A DNA stretch of 45,218 nucleotides from an uncultured Bacteroidales bacterium (GTDB lineage: Bacteria; Bacteroidota; Bacteroidia; Bacteroidales; P3). The stretch is taken from positions 1 through 45,218 of the forward strand of contig ONEY01000025.1 of NCBI GenBank assembly GCA_900316965.1, in the 5' to 3' direction. A program made the position numbers and the translations under genes. Below, piece by piece: positions 15,854 through 25,764 of the stretch (its first letter is position 1; every line of letters starts with the position of its first letter). The notes beneath the pieces were generated by a model, which saw only the letters and a list, made by a program, of their open reading frames with translations, was not told where the DNA came from and ran no database searches.

Positions 15854-17554
15854 ATGGAAGAAAACAGCGAAAAACAACTTAATTTCCTTGAAGAAATCAT
15901 TGAACAAGGTCTAAACGATGGTACTTACAAGTCTATTCTGACTCGTTTCCCGCCTGAACCTAACGGCTATCTCCACATCGGCCACGCCAAGTCGATATGC
16001 CTCAATTTCGGTTTGGCAAAAAAATATGGCGGCAAAACTAACCTTCGCTTCGACGACACCAATCCCGTCAAAGAGGATACCGAATATGTCGACTCTATTC
16101 AAAACGACATCCGTTGGCTCGGCTTCGAATGGGCAGGGGTTCATTATGCCTCCGACTATTTCGAACAACTCTACGAGTGGGCCGAAAAACTTATTATGAA
16201 GGGTTTGGCTTATGTCGACGACCAGACTTTGGACGAAATACGCCAAAATCGTGGCACCGTGACCTCACCCGGAAAGAACAGCCCTTACCGCGACCGCTCG
16301 GTAGAGGAAAACCTCGACCTCTTCCGCCGCATGCGCGCCGGCGAGTTTGAGGACGGCAGCAAGGTGCTTCGCGCCAAGATCGATATGGCTCACCCCAACA
16401 TGATGTTCCGCGACCCTATCATGTATCGCATACTTCACGCTCATCATCATCGCACAGGCGACAAATGGTGCATCTATCCTATGTATGACTACGCTCATGG
16501 CCAGAGCGACTCTATCGAGAATATCACTCACTCTATCTGCACCCTTGAATTCGACATCCACCGTCCTCTCTACGACTGGTTCATCAAGCAACTGGAAATC
16601 TATCCTAGCCATCAGTACGAGTTTGCCCGCCTCAACATCGACTATACCGTCATGTCTAAACGCAAACTCCTGCAGCTCGTCAAAGAAAACTATGTCAGCG
16701 GCTGGGACGATCCGCGCATGCCTACCATCTGTGGCTTCCGCCGCCGTGGCTACACCCCTGAGAGTATTAGGGCTTTCTGCGACCGTATCGGCGTGGCTAA
16801 ACGCGACAATATCATCAGCTATTCGTTGCTCGAATTCTCTCTGCGCGAACACCTCAACAAGGTGGCTCAACGCCGTATGGCTGTGCTCAATCCTGTCAAA
16901 CTTGTCATCGACAACTATCCCGACAATCAGGAGGAAATGCTCACCGCTATCAACAATCCCGAAAACGAGAACGACGGCACTCGCCAGGTTCCTTTCTGCC
17001 GCGAGCTTTACATCGAGCGTGACGACTTCATGGAGAATCCTCCCAAAAAATATTTCCGTCTCTCGCCCGGCAACGAGGTGCGCCTCCGCTACGCCTATTT
17101 CGTAACATGCCAAAGTGTCGAGAAAGACGCCGACGGCAATATCACCTGCATCCATTGCACCTACGACCCCGCCACTCGCGGCGGCGACGCCCCCGACGGA
17201 CGCAAGGTCAAAGGTACTATCCATTGGGTTTCGGCTCGTCATGCTGTCGACGCTGAGGTGCGTATGTTCGACCGCCTCTTTGCCACCGAGGCTCCCGACG
17301 AGGCTCCGGAAGGAAAAACTTTCCTCGACAACCTCAACCCCAACTCGTTGCAGGTCCTCCATGGTTGCAAGGTGGAACCCTGCCTTGCCGACGACGTTAA
17401 GAGCAACGTGACGGAGAACGGTGTGGCAGCTCCCCACAGATTCCAATTCGAGCGCCTCGGCTATTTCTGCACCGACCCCGACTGCAATGACGGCCACCTT
17501 GTCTTCAACCGCTCTTGCACTCTCAAGGACAGCTGGGCAAAAATCAACGGATAA
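15854..17554 (+). CDS. glnS: Glutamine--tRNA ligase
   Basis: A 566-residue class I aminoacyl-tRNA synthetase that charges tRNA-Gln with glutamine in the cytoplasm. The HIGH motif is in [15 protein letters not shown] (HIGH at 41-44) and the KMSKS-type loop is VMSKRK (266-271). The GlnRS-specific RFDDTNP and the beta-barrel anticodon-binding part ([21 protein letters not shown]) are present. The C-terminus, [25 protein letters not shown], fits Bacteroidota GlnRS (quoted here in part: [16 protein letters not shown]). Having GlnRS implies direct charging rather than only the amidotransferase route. It heads the rightward run to rluB and follows its own promoter. Confidence 0.95.
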   Translation: MEENSEKQLNFLEEIIEQGLNDGTYKSILTRFPPEPNGYLHIGHAKSICLNFGLAKKYGGKTNLRFDDTNPVKEDTEYVDSIQNDIRWLGFEWAGVHYASDYFEQLYEWAEKLIMKGLAYVDDQTLDEIRQNRGTVTSPGKNSPYRDRSVEENLDLFRRMRAGEFEDGSKVLRAKIDMAHPNMMFRDPIMYRILHAHHHRTGDKWCIYPMYDYAHGQSDSIENITHSICTLEFDIHRPLYDWFIKQLEIYPSHQYEFARLNIDYTVMSKRKLLQLVKENYVSGWDDPRMPTICGFRRRGYTPESIRAFCDRIGVAKRDNIISYSLLEFSLREHLNKVAQRRMAVLNPVKLVIDNYPDNQEEMLTAINNPENENDGTRQVPFCRELYIERDDFMENPPKKYFRLSPGNEVRLRYAYFVTCQSVEKDADGNITCIHCTYDPATRGGDAPDGRKVKGTIHWVSARHAVDAEVRMFDRLFATEAPDEAPEGKTFLDNLNPNSLQVLHGCKVEPCLADDVKSNVTENGVAAPHRFQFERLGYFCTDPDCNDGHLVFNRSCTLKDSWAKING

Positions 17555-17644
17555 CATTGCTTTTTTGACCATTTAAGCTATTCTTTTATCACGCCACTCT
17601 TTTAAACACATAAAACCTCAAAACCTATCAAAACCTCCAACCTC

Positions 17645-19249
17645 ATGCATCGACAAACAAGTTTATACCTTATCGTTATCGGAGTTTTCATGCTCCTGAT
17701 TTCGGGCAGCTTCTTGTCTGAGGGTGTGTCGCGCGCCGGCATGGACAATGCCATCGTGTCGCAACGCATGGCCGAGGGCTTTGAGGATTTTTGGATGCCG
17801 TCGCTATCATCTCCCGGCAACCCCGACAGGCAAAACTCCCTCCCCTTGGGTTATTGGCTGGAAAGCAAATGGTATGCTGTCTTTGGCGACAACTCGTTCA
17901 TGGCCGAGAAGGTTTACTCGGTTATGACTTACTTCATCCTCGCCGCTCTCATCATCTGGATATGGTCTTTGATAGGTCATCATCGACGTACCGGCTGGTT
18001 GCCGCTACTGTGCTGGATCACTATACCCATTGTATCGTGGTCGGCCACCAACAACCTCTTGGAGAGCACTATGACTATGTTCATTCTGCTCTCGGTGGCG
18101 TTTATGATCAAGGGCTACAAGGCTTTGCACATCCTTCGCGCTCGCAAAGCTGTCGACAAACGCACAGGTCGCTATCAGATGAGCCGTATGGCATGGGTTT
18201 TCCTTTCGGCGCTGATGATGGAGTTGGCTTTCCTCGTCAAGGGTTTCTCGGGCCTTTTCCCGGTCATACTTCCTTTCCTGTATTGGTTGATGGTTCGCCG
18301 CGAAAGGGTAGTGGTGCCTATCGTAACAACTTCGCTTATTCTAATAGTTTGGATGACAACTCTTTTTGTCGTCATCTTTGTCTCTCCCGACACCTACTCG
18401 CACCTCTACAACTATCTCCACCACCAAATGATTGGCGGCGTGCTTCACGTAAAAACTGTCGAGTCACGTTTCTATATCTTGTATGTCCTTTTGTCGCAGG
18501 GCGTTATACCTATATTGGTGATGCTGACGATTTGTATTTTGCGTCTCAAGTCAAGACCTTTCTACCACCACCTGTTTTTCTGGCGTTTCGGCAACAAACT
18601 TACTGCCGACCAGATGAATAGAAATAAGACGGGATGGTTTTTCTTCATCTTGGGTTTGTCGGGCATCGTCCCTATCATGATAGGTCTCAAGCAGCAGGAG
18701 TTCTACATCGTGCCTACGCTTCCTTTCTTCGCCATCGCCATGTCGTGCTTGATATACAACTTGATAGAGGATTGGTTGGAGAATATGAACAAGGTCGCGG
18801 AGTATGTACTCGGAGGTTTGGCCATAATCATTTTTGGCTCGGCTCTTGTGCTCAACATCTCTAGCATACACAAGGTCAACTCTAACCATGTGCTTATAGG
18901 CGATATGAAGATAATTCTCCCTTATCTCGACGAGGGCGAAACTATCTGCGTCAGCCGCGAGATTATGGAAAGCCCTGAGATAGCCGAATTCTTTTACCGC
19001 TACAAAAAAATCAATTTCGATACCGTCCCCGACAAAGCTCACATGATGACGCTCTTCAGCCAAACTAAGGAGTACCGGAATAACTCTCACTATTCTATTA
19101 TGGATCTGCCTACCAACTTCTATTCTCTCTATTCCGCCGTGGAACAGGACTCTCTCTCTTCTGACTTGCCAATGTTGGGCGCTGATTCTACCTATCTCTT
19201 TGATAATGCCGATTCTACCTCTGTCAATGTGAATTATGAAGAACAATAA
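17645..19249 (+). CDS. ArnT/PMT-like membrane glycosyltransferase
   Basis: A 534-residue integral membrane protein with about 11-12 spans, resembling the GT83/PMT family, which moves a sugar from a polyprenyl-phosphate donor to lipid A or another envelope acceptor at the periplasmic face. The N-terminal loop after the first span carries acidic residues in GVSRAGMDNAIVSQRMAEGF, in the place of the catalytic acidic loop of this family, followed by NPDRQNSLPLGYWLESKWY and FGDNSFMAEKVYSVM. The C-terminal part is soluble and degenerate. A 90-bp gap with AAAACCT-type short repeats separates it from glnS. The donor and acceptor cannot be told from the sequence. Confidence 0.75.
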   Translation: MHRQTSLYLIVIGVFMLLISGSFLSEGVSRAGMDNAIVSQRMAEGFEDFWMPSLSSPGNPDRQNSLPLGYWLESKWYAVFGDNSFMAEKVYSVMTYFILAALIIWIWSLIGHHRRTGWLPLLCWITIPIVSWSATNNLLESTMTMFILLSVAFMIKGYKALHILRARKAVDKRTGRYQMSRMAWVFLSALMMELAFLVKGFSGLFPVILPFLYWLMVRRERVVVPIVTTSLILIVWMTTLFVVIFVSPDTYSHLYNYLHHQMIGGVLHVKTVESRFYILYVLLSQGVIPILVMLTICILRLKSRPFYHHLFFWRFGNKLTADQMNRNKTGWFFFILGLSGIVPIMIGLKQQEFYIVPTLPFFAIAMSCLIYNLIEDWLENMNKVAEYVLGGLAIIIFGSALVLNISSIHKVNSNHVLIGDMKIILPYLDEGETICVSREIMESPEIAEFFYRYKKINFDTVPDKAHMMTLFSQTKEYRNNSHYSIMDLPTNFYSLYSAVEQDSLSSDLPMLGADSTYLFDNADSTSVNVNYEEQ

Positions 19250-19706
19250 TAGATATATACTATATTTACTGCTTTTAGGCTCGTTGCTGACAGCTGCCTG
19301 TCGTGGCGCCGAACCTGGCGACATCTACAATTGCGACGGCGTCAAGTCGGTCATCGTCGCTGTCGACGCCAATGGCAACCCCTCTATGGTTATGTCGCTC
19401 GACGAGGCTATCAACATCGACGCCGATTCGGCTTTGTCGTGGAGCTTGCATGTCGGCAACGGATGGCACCTGCCTTCAAAAGCAGAAATGGAAATAGTGA
19501 GGAAAAACAGATCTCTTATCAACCGTGGCTTGGAACTCAAAAAAATGTCGGTGGTGCTAAGAAACAACACCTATTACTGGACTTCCACTCCTTGCTCCGA
19601 TTCACATGTCTACGCCTGTGGCCCTGACGGTTTGAAATGCTATTTCCGCAGCAATGCGTCGCATTGCTACCGCGCCAGAACGGTAAAGGTATTAGAACAA
19701 CAATGA
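19236..19706 (+). CDS. Small lipoprotein with DUF1566/Lcl-like domain
   Basis: A 156-residue protein with an SPII signal ending LLTAAC (Cys22). It shares 14 bp with the end of the glycosyltransferase gene, so the two are translationally coupled. The mature part carries GWHLPSKAEMEIV, then YYWTSTPCSDSHVYACGP and a closing CYRARTVKV. This order (GWRLPT..., YWSST..., RxVR) is typical of DUF1566/Lcl C-terminal domains, which are related to the FGE/C-type-lectin-like fold. Its role is unknown; it is probably a surface or periplasmic protein linked to the glycosyltransferase by location only. Confidence 0.65.
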   Translation: MKNNNRYILYLLLLGSLLTAACRGAEPGDIYNCDGVKSVIVAVDANGNPSMVMSLDEAINIDADSALSWSLHVGNGWHLPSKAEMEIVRKNRSLINRGLELKKMSVVLRNNTYYWTSTPCSDSHVYACGPDGLKCYFRSNASHCYRARTVKVLEQQ

Positions 19707-19748
19707 CATCTTTTTTTAATCTGAATCTTATCCTAACTCAATAAACAA

Positions 19749-19756
19749 TACATTTG
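19749..19756 (+). promoter_or_regulatory. Possible -7 element before pheT
   Basis: TACATTTG fits TAnnTTTG, but the next base is A rather than C and it lies only 16 bp from the ATG, giving a leader of about ten bases. No -33 box is evident. Confidence 0.3.
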
Positions 19757-19772
19757 ACTCAATAATATAACA

Positions 19773-22269
19773 ATGAAGATCTCTTATAACTGGCTTAAAG
19801 ATTATGTTGACACAACGTTGGATCCACACCAACTCGATGACTTGCTCACTTTCTCTGGTCTTGAAATTGAGGGCGTCGAAAAAGTGGAAACCATCAAAGG
19901 CGGTTTGGAACATGTGGTCGTGGCTAAAGTGCTGACCTGTGAACCTCATCCCGATTCCGACCATCTGCATCTCACCACCGTCGACGTGGGTGCTCCCGAA
20001 CCTCTACACATCGTTTGTGGCGCTCCCAATGTTGCCGCAGGTCAGAAAGTGGTTTGCGCCCAGATTGGCACCAAGATATGGACCTCCGACACGGAATATT
20101 ACGAAATCAAAAAGGGTAAGCTCCGTGGCGCTGTCAGCGAGGGTATGCTCTGCGCCGAAGACGAACTTCAGCTGGGCAACAGCCACGACGGCATCATTGT
20201 ATTGCCGGAGACAGCGGTTGTGGGAACACCGGCTGCTGAATACTACAACCTGGAGAGCGACTGGCTCATAGAGGTTGACATTACCGCCAACCGTGCTGAT
20301 GCGCTGTCACATTACGGAGTGGCACGCGACCTTTACGCATGGATGAAGGCTAACGGCAAGGAAACAACTCTGCATCGTCCGTCGTGCGACGACTTCAAGG
20401 TTGAACAACAATCTCTCTGTCGGCGAAAAAGCCGACGCCAAGGATGCCATCAAGGTCGTCGTCGAAGAACCCGAACTTTGCCCTCGTTATAGCGGCGTAA
20501 CCATACGCAACGTCAAAGTTCAGGAATCACCCGACTGGCTCAAGGACAAACTCCGCACCGTCGGCCTTCGCCCCATCAACAACATCGTCGACATCACCAA
20601 CTTTATCCTTATGGAGGTCGGTCAGCCGCTCCATGCCTTCGACGCCGACATGATCGCCGGCAACGAGGTTCATGTGCGTTGCCTGCCTCAAGACACTCCT
20701 TTCGTAACCCTCGACGGCGAGGAACGTCGCTTGGATCGCCGCGATCTGATGATTTGCAACAAGGAGGAGGGCATGTGTATCGCCGGTGTCTTCGGCGGAC
20801 AGAAATCGGGCGTCACCATGGATACTAAAAATATCTTCATCGAAAGCGCCTATTTCAACCCCGTCAGCATCCGCAAAACTTCCAAACGCCACGGCTTGAA
20901 AACCGACGCCTCGTTCCGCTACGAGCGCGGTTGCGACCCCAACATCACTCTCTGGGCTTTGCGCCGTGCCGCCAAATTGGTGGCTCAACTCGCCGGCGGC
21001 GACATCTGTGGCGACATCATCGACATCTATCCCAAACCTATCGAACGCGCCGAGGTGGATATCAATTTCCGTCGTGTCTTCGACTTGATTGGCCGCGATA
21101 TTCCTATCGACGCAATCCGTACCTCTCTCAAATCACTCGACATCGAGATTGTCAACGAGGACAGCGAGGGCATGAAACTCCTCATCCCCACTTGCAAGGT
21201 CGATGTCTATCGTGAATGCGACGTGGTCGAGGAAATCATGCGCATCTATGGCTACAACAACGTCGACTTCGACGAGCGCCTCAACAGCTGCCTCGCCTAC
21301 GGCGTTAAACCTAATCCGCAAAAACTTAAAAACATTGCCTCCGACTACTTGACTTTCAATGGTTTCAACGAGATTATGAACAACTCGCTGACCAAGAGCA
21401 GCTACTACGACAACAACGACGACTTCCCCGCCGACCATTGCGTTGCCATCCTCAACCCTCTATCCAAAGAACTCAACGTCATGCGCCAAACTTTGCTTTA
21501 CAATGGTTTGGAATGCATCGTCTACAACATGAACCACAAAATCTTCGACCAAAAACTATACGAGTTTGGTCGAAGCTATGAGAAAAACCCCGCTGCCGAC
21601 GGCGACGATGTCGCTGTGACTAAACGCTACACCGAAACGCAGCACATCACCTTCTTCATGACCGGCGCCGTACAGGGTGAGAGCTGGAGAGCTCAGCGCA
21701 AAGCTGTCGATTTCTTCGACGCCAAGGCTCATCTGCTCAACATCCTCCATCGCTTGCGCATCCCCATGGGTCGCCTTGAGGTCAGCGAAACCTCGCGCCA
21801 TTTCCTCGACGAGGGCTTGTCCTACACTTTCCGCGACAGCAAGAAACTTCTCGCCGAAGTGGGTCGTGTCAGCCGCAAGGTTCTCCAGTCAATGGATTGC
21901 AAACAGGAGGTCTTCTATGCCGACATCAACTGGGATCTTCTCTTGAAGTCGCTGCCGTCCAAGGATGTCACCTATAGCGAGATCTCTAAATTCCCCGAGG
22001 TGCGCCGCGACTTGGCTTTGGTACTCGACAACAAGGTTACTTTCAGCCAAATCGAGGCTGTGGCTCGCGCTACCGAAAAGAAACTCCTCAAACGTGTGTC
22101 GCTCTTCGATGTCTATGTCGGCAAAGGCATTGCCGAAGGCTGCAAGTCCTATGCCGTGAGCTTCATCCTCCAAGACCCCGACAAAACTCTCAATGACAAA
22201 CAGATTGAGGCCGTAATGGCAAAACTGCAAAAGAATTTTGAATCTCAATTAGGAGCTAAACTAAGATAA
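19773..22269 (+). CDS. pheT: Phenylalanine--tRNA ligase beta subunit, with apparent frameshift
   Basis: Read across a +1 shift near 20400, this is a normal-length PheT of about 830 residues, the beta chain of the alpha2-beta2 enzyme that charges tRNA-Phe. The first frame has MKISYNWLKDYVD, then the EMAP/tRNA-binding domain (PHPDSDHLHLTTVDVG, GMLCAEDELQLG) and ITANRADALSHYGVARDLYAW. The second frame, entered around 20401, continues with NNNLSVGEKADAKDA, the B3/4 and B5 domains (RPINNIVDITNFI, RYERGCDPN) and the C-terminal anticodon-binding domain (FPEVRRDLALVLD, SFILQDPDKTLND). Around the junction, AAGGTTGAACAACAAT reads smoothly if one base is removed from GGTTG. An assembly error is the simplest explanation; a true mutation or programmed shift is less likely. 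Confidence 0.85.
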
Positions 22270-22285
22270 TGGTTTTCAATTCGTA

Positions 22286-22705
22286 ATGGGACTGGAAAAA
22301 TACGATACTAAGATTCTCCTGGCATTGATCAAATGCATAGCTGGCCGCAAGGACTTCTTCCGTTGGCTTATGAACAACGGCTACCCCGAGCTGGCGGCTT
22401 TCTCCAATGCCATCAGGGGCGACGTCGATGCCATGAAATGGCTTTTCCAGTACCATTACGAGTGGCTCGCCATTCTCTCCAATGCCATCGACGGTGAGGA
22501 TAAAGCCCGCGTTTGGATTGGTCACGCCACTCACAGGTGCAACTTGATGTTCGCTCTTGCCTGCCGCGAAGACATCGACGCCATTCGATGGCTGCGCGAC
22601 AACAACCTACAAATCCTGCTGCTTATGGCCAAAGAGGTGGCTCAGGTGCTCGACACCCAGGCGCTCGAAAACAAAGGTCCATATGTACTGCACTTTGGTA
22701 GTTAA
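22286..22705 (+). CDS. Small protein with degenerate helical repeats, unknown function
   Basis: A 139-residue protein beginning 16 bp after pheT, so probably co-transcribed. No named family is recognised. It contains three related segments of about 25-33 residues: LAAFSNAIRGDVDAMKWLF, LAILSNAIDGEDKARVWI and LMFALACREDIDAIRWLRD. Each has a hydrophobic helix, an acidic turn and a second helix ending in W-hydrophobic, reminiscent of short ankyrin-like or other alpha-solenoid repeats. No signal peptide or membrane span is present, so it should be cytoplasmic. It may bind a protein partner; nothing in the sequence indicates catalysis. Confidence 0.6.
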   Translation: MGLEKYDTKILLALIKCIAGRKDFFRWLMNNGYPELAAFSNAIRGDVDAMKWLFQYHYEWLAILSNAIDGEDKARVWIGHATHRCNLMFALACREDIDAIRWLRDNNLQILLLMAKEVAQVLDTQALENKGPYVLHFGS

Positions 22706-22785
22706 TGATTTATTTTATCATGGATTCTTGAATACTACAATTCTCATATATATTAACTCATCAACTAAAACTACTTTATCTAACT

Positions 22786-23736
22786 ATGGAGAAATACAAT
22801 CTTGACAACAATGAAGAGGGTCGCAGAAAAAGACCCCGCATGAAACGTGCCGAAGGAATTGAATTCAACAACCAAAACAGTTCCGAGAACCAGCATCGCC
22901 GCTTTTTCAAAAAGAAAAACGGCAAGCGGCTCAAGGGCAGCGAAGAAATCATCCAAAACAAAATCAATCGCCGCAAAAGCCGCCAGGCACCCCCTGAACC
23001 TAAATACGATGGTACAACACGATTGAACAAATATATCTCTAACGCTGGTATTTGTTCGCGTCGCGACGCCGACAAACTTATCGAGGCGGGTGCTGTTTCC
23101 GTCAATGGTGAGGTCATCACCGTTATGGGTTACCGCGTCAAAGAGGGCGACGTCGTCACCTACGCCGGTCAGGTCCTCCGCAGCGAGCCTAAACGCTATT
23201 TCCTCCTCAACAAACCTAAGGGCTATATCACCACCCTCGACGACCCCCAGGATCGCAACACGGTGATGTTACTCGTCCAGGGTTGTTGCAAGGAACGCAT
23301 TTATCCTGTCGGCCGACTGGACAAAAACACTACTGGCCTTTTGCTTTTCACCAACGATGGCGAGATGGCTAAGCGCCTCACTCACCCTTCGTCGAATATC
23401 TACAAAATATATCAAGTCGAGTGCGACCGCCCTGTTGCCGAGGCCGATATGAAACAGATGATGGAAGGCATTGTGCTTGAGGATGGCCCCATCGCCGTCG
23501 ACGATGTTCAGTACCAAGGTGGACAAAACCGCTCTATTGTTGGCGTGGCTTTGCATTCCGGCCGCAACCGTATCGTTCGTCGCATCTTCGAGCATTTCGG
23601 CTACGAGGTCAAAAAACTCGACCGCACGTGCTTCGCTGGCCTTACCAAGAAAGACCTTGGTCGTGGCCGGGTTCGCGAACTTACCCAGCAGGAGGTCAAC
23701 TACCTCATGATGATAGGTCAGCCGGATAAAAAATAA
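22786..23736 (+). CDS. rluB: rRNA pseudouridine synthase, RluB/RsuA family
   Basis: A 316-residue enzyme that isomerises uridine to pseudouridine in ribosomal RNA. The order is a very basic, disordered N-terminal extension (about 1-75, rich in Arg/Lys), an S4 RNA-binding domain (RLNKYISNAGICSRRDADKL, 79-98), then the RsuA/RluB catalytic domain. The catalytic domain has FLLNKPKGYITT and PVGRLDKNTTGLLLFTNDG (catalytic Asp179), followed by HSGRNRIVRRIFEHFGYEV. The motifs fit RluB, which modifies 23S rRNA, rather than RsuA. The basic extension is common in Bacteroidota versions. A short ATGGCC/GGCCAT hairpin overlaps the stop and may end transcription, but it lacks a T-run. Confidence 0.88.
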   Translation: MEKYNLDNNEEGRRKRPRMKRAEGIEFNNQNSSENQHRRFFKKKNGKRLKGSEEIIQNKINRRKSRQAPPEPKYDGTTRLNKYISNAGICSRRDADKLIEAGAVSVNGEVITVMGYRVKEGDVVTYAGQVLRSEPKRYFLLNKPKGYITTLDDPQDRNTVMLLVQGCCKERIYPVGRLDKNTTGLLLFTNDGEMAKRLTHPSSNIYKIYQVECDRPVAEADMKQMMEGIVLEDGPIAVDDVQYQGGQNRSIVGVALHSGRNRIVRRIFEHFGYEVKKLDRTCFAGLTKKDLGRGRVRELTQQEVNYLMMIGQPDKK

Positions 23737-23809
23737 TGGCCCTCTCTGGCCATCTCCGCCGTTCGCCTGTCCGCCGTCGCCTAGCAGCCATCAGTCCTCC
23801 GTCGTTCGC

Positions 23810-25690
23810 CTATCGGAAGTAGTCGTACACTATCTTGGCTTTTGCCGGCCCTATGGCTTTCGACAAATCGTCGAGGGTTTGCACTTTTATTTCTCTTATC
23901 GAGCCAAATTTCAGTAGCAGCTCGTGCGCTGTCTTCTCGCCAATGCCGGGTATGTCGGTGAGTTGCGTGCGGAAGGTTCCCTTGCTTCTTTTGTCACGAT
24001 GAAAGCTGATGGCAAAGCGGTGAACCTCGTTCTGAATCTGCTCCAGCAGGTGAAACAGCTGGTCGGTAGGCTTCAATCCAACAACGCGTATGTTGTTGCT
24101 TTCATCATAGCATAGCAATTCGTTGGTACGGTGTCGGTCGTCTTTGGCAAGACCCGCAATAGGCAGGTCGATTTTCAACTCGTCTTGTATAACCCTTCGA
24201 GCCATCTCCATCTGCCCCATGCCGCCATCAACAATGAGCAACCCTGGCAATTCCTTGCCTTCGCTCACAAGGCGGCTGTATCGGCGATATATCACTTCGG
24301 CCATCGAGGCATAGTCGTCTCTGGCAATGATTTTGCCATCGCTGCTTTCCCCGTTGTCGCCGCTAGCTGTCTTGATATTGAATTTTCTGTATTCGTTTTT
24401 GTCGGGTTTGCCATTGGTGAAACGCACCATGGCGGCAACAGGGTAGGCCCCTTGTATGTTCGAGTTGTCGAAACACTCTATATGTGTCGGCGGCCGCTTC
24501 AGGTGTAGCTCTTTTTGCAATCGCTCCATAAGCTGGCTGCGTCCGTCGTCGGGGTTCACAAGCAACCTCTGGTGTATGCATTGGTGCTGGTACGATACCA
24601 CGTTGCGCATGCTCAGCTCCAGCAGCTGCTTGCGGTCGCCTCTCGTGGGTACTGTCTGGTGCAGGTATTCCTCGGGCAGCTCGTCGACAACGAAAGGCAC
24701 TATGGCTTCCTTGGCCGTGCTCTCTGTCTGCTCGTGTAGCGTGGGTATCACCGTTGACAGTATCTCGCTGTCGCTTTCGTCAAGCTGCTTCTTTATTTCG
24801 GTCGAAAACGAGTACACAATGCTGCCGTTCTTTATGCGCATCATGTTGACATAGGCATATTTGGCGTCCGAGATGATGGTGAAAACATCCACGTCGCGCA
24901 CATTGGTGTTCACCACCGTCGACCGCGACTGGTACTCTTCCAGCAGCCTTATCTTGCGCCTCAACACTTCGGCCTCTTCAAATCGCAATTCGTCGGCGAG
25001 GGCAAACATCTCTTTCTTCAGCGAGTCGAGTATGTCGCCAAAATCACCACGCAGTATTTTCCTTATCCTGCTGAAGGTTTCAAGGTACTCTTCTTTGCTC
25101 TCAAGACCGACGCAGGGGGCTTTGCAAAGCCCAATCTGGTGGTTCATGCAGGGACGGTCGCTGCCAACAACAACGCCGCGCTCCTTGTCCCAATGCAGAT
25201 TCTTTTTGCATTGGCGGTACGAGAACAACTTCCTTATAATGTCCTGCAACTCACGCAGTATGCGTTGGTTGGGATAAGGACCGAAAAACTGCCCTCTCAC
25301 GTTGGCGCGGTCGCGCGTGAACAGCAGTCGCGGATACTCCTCGTCGGTAATGCATAGGTAGGGGTAGGTCTTGTCGTCCTTCAGCATGCTGTTGTAGCGT
25401 GGCTGATACTGCTTTATCAGGTTGTTTTCAAGCAGCAGGGCGTCGACCTCGGTGGCGACAACGGTAATACGCAAGTCGTAGATGTGGCGCACCAACATCT
25501 TTATTTTCGAGCTGTGGTCGTCATAGCGGTTGAAATATGAGCTCACACGCCGTTGCAGATTTCGCGCCTTCCCCACATATATAATTTTCCCCTCCTCGTC
25601 AAGGTATTGGTACACTCCTGGCGTTTCGGGGATGGTTTTCAGTCGCATTTTAATGCGGTCGATGTTCTTATTTATGCTTTTGTCAATCAA
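23810..25690 (-). CDS. uvrC: Excinuclease ABC subunit C
   Basis: A 626-residue UvrC, the nuclease that cuts both sides of a lesion in nucleotide excision repair after UvrAB loading. The N-terminal GIY-YIG domain shows PETPGVYQYLDEEGKIIYVG (19-38) and KARNLQRRVSSYF. The UVR motif is present (FALADELRFEEAEVLRRKI region). The RNase H-like C-terminal nuclease has HIECFDNSNIQGAYPVAAMV and LLIVDGGMGQ. A C-terminal helix-hairpin-helix (LTDIPGIGEKTAHELLLKFG) closes the protein. Length and domain order are normal. It runs convergent to rluB, 73 bp away. No promoter was recognised in the 71 bp between its start and the end of gldH. Confidence 0.95.
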   Translation of the reverse strand: MIDKSINKNIDRIKMRLKTIPETPGVYQYLDEEGKIIYVGKARNLQRRVSSYFNRYDDHSSKIKMLVRHIYDLRITVVATEVDALLLENNLIKQYQPRYNSMLKDDKTYPYLCITDEEYPRLLFTRDRANVRGQFFGPYPNQRILRELQDIIRKLFSYRQCKKNLHWDKERGVVVGSDRPCMNHQIGLCKAPCVGLESKEEYLETFSRIRKILRGDFGDILDSLKKEMFALADELRFEEAEVLRRKIRLLEEYQSRSTVVNTNVRDVDVFTIISDAKYAYVNMMRIKNGSIVYSFSTEIKKQLDESDSEILSTVIPTLHEQTESTAKEAIVPFVVDELPEEYLHQTVPTRGDRKQLLELSMRNVVSYQHQCIHQRLLVNPDDGRSQLMERLQKELHLKRPPTHIECFDNSNIQGAYPVAAMVRFTNGKPDKNEYRKFNIKTASGDNGESSDGKIIARDDYASMAEVIYRRYSRLVSEGKELPGLLIVDGGMGQMEMARRVIQDELKIDLPIAGLAKDDRHRTNELLCYDESNNIRVVGLKPTDQLFHLLEQIQNEVHRFAISFHRDKRSKGTFRTQLTDIPGIGEKTAHELLLKFGSIREIKVQTLDDLSKAIGPAKAKIVYDYFR

Positions 25691-25748
25691 CGGTGTCGAC
25701 TTGCGTTTCTGTTATTATGGCACTCTTTTGGTATATCCGTCAATGCCA

Positions 25749-25764
25749 GTTAACGTTAACCTTA
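25749..25764. repeat. Short GTTAAC hexamer repeat
   Basis: GTTAACGTTAACCTTA is a short match to the GTTAAG/GTTAAC arrays found after 35 kb. The TAA stop of the leftward gldH gene (25762-25764) sits at its edge. Confidence 0.35.
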
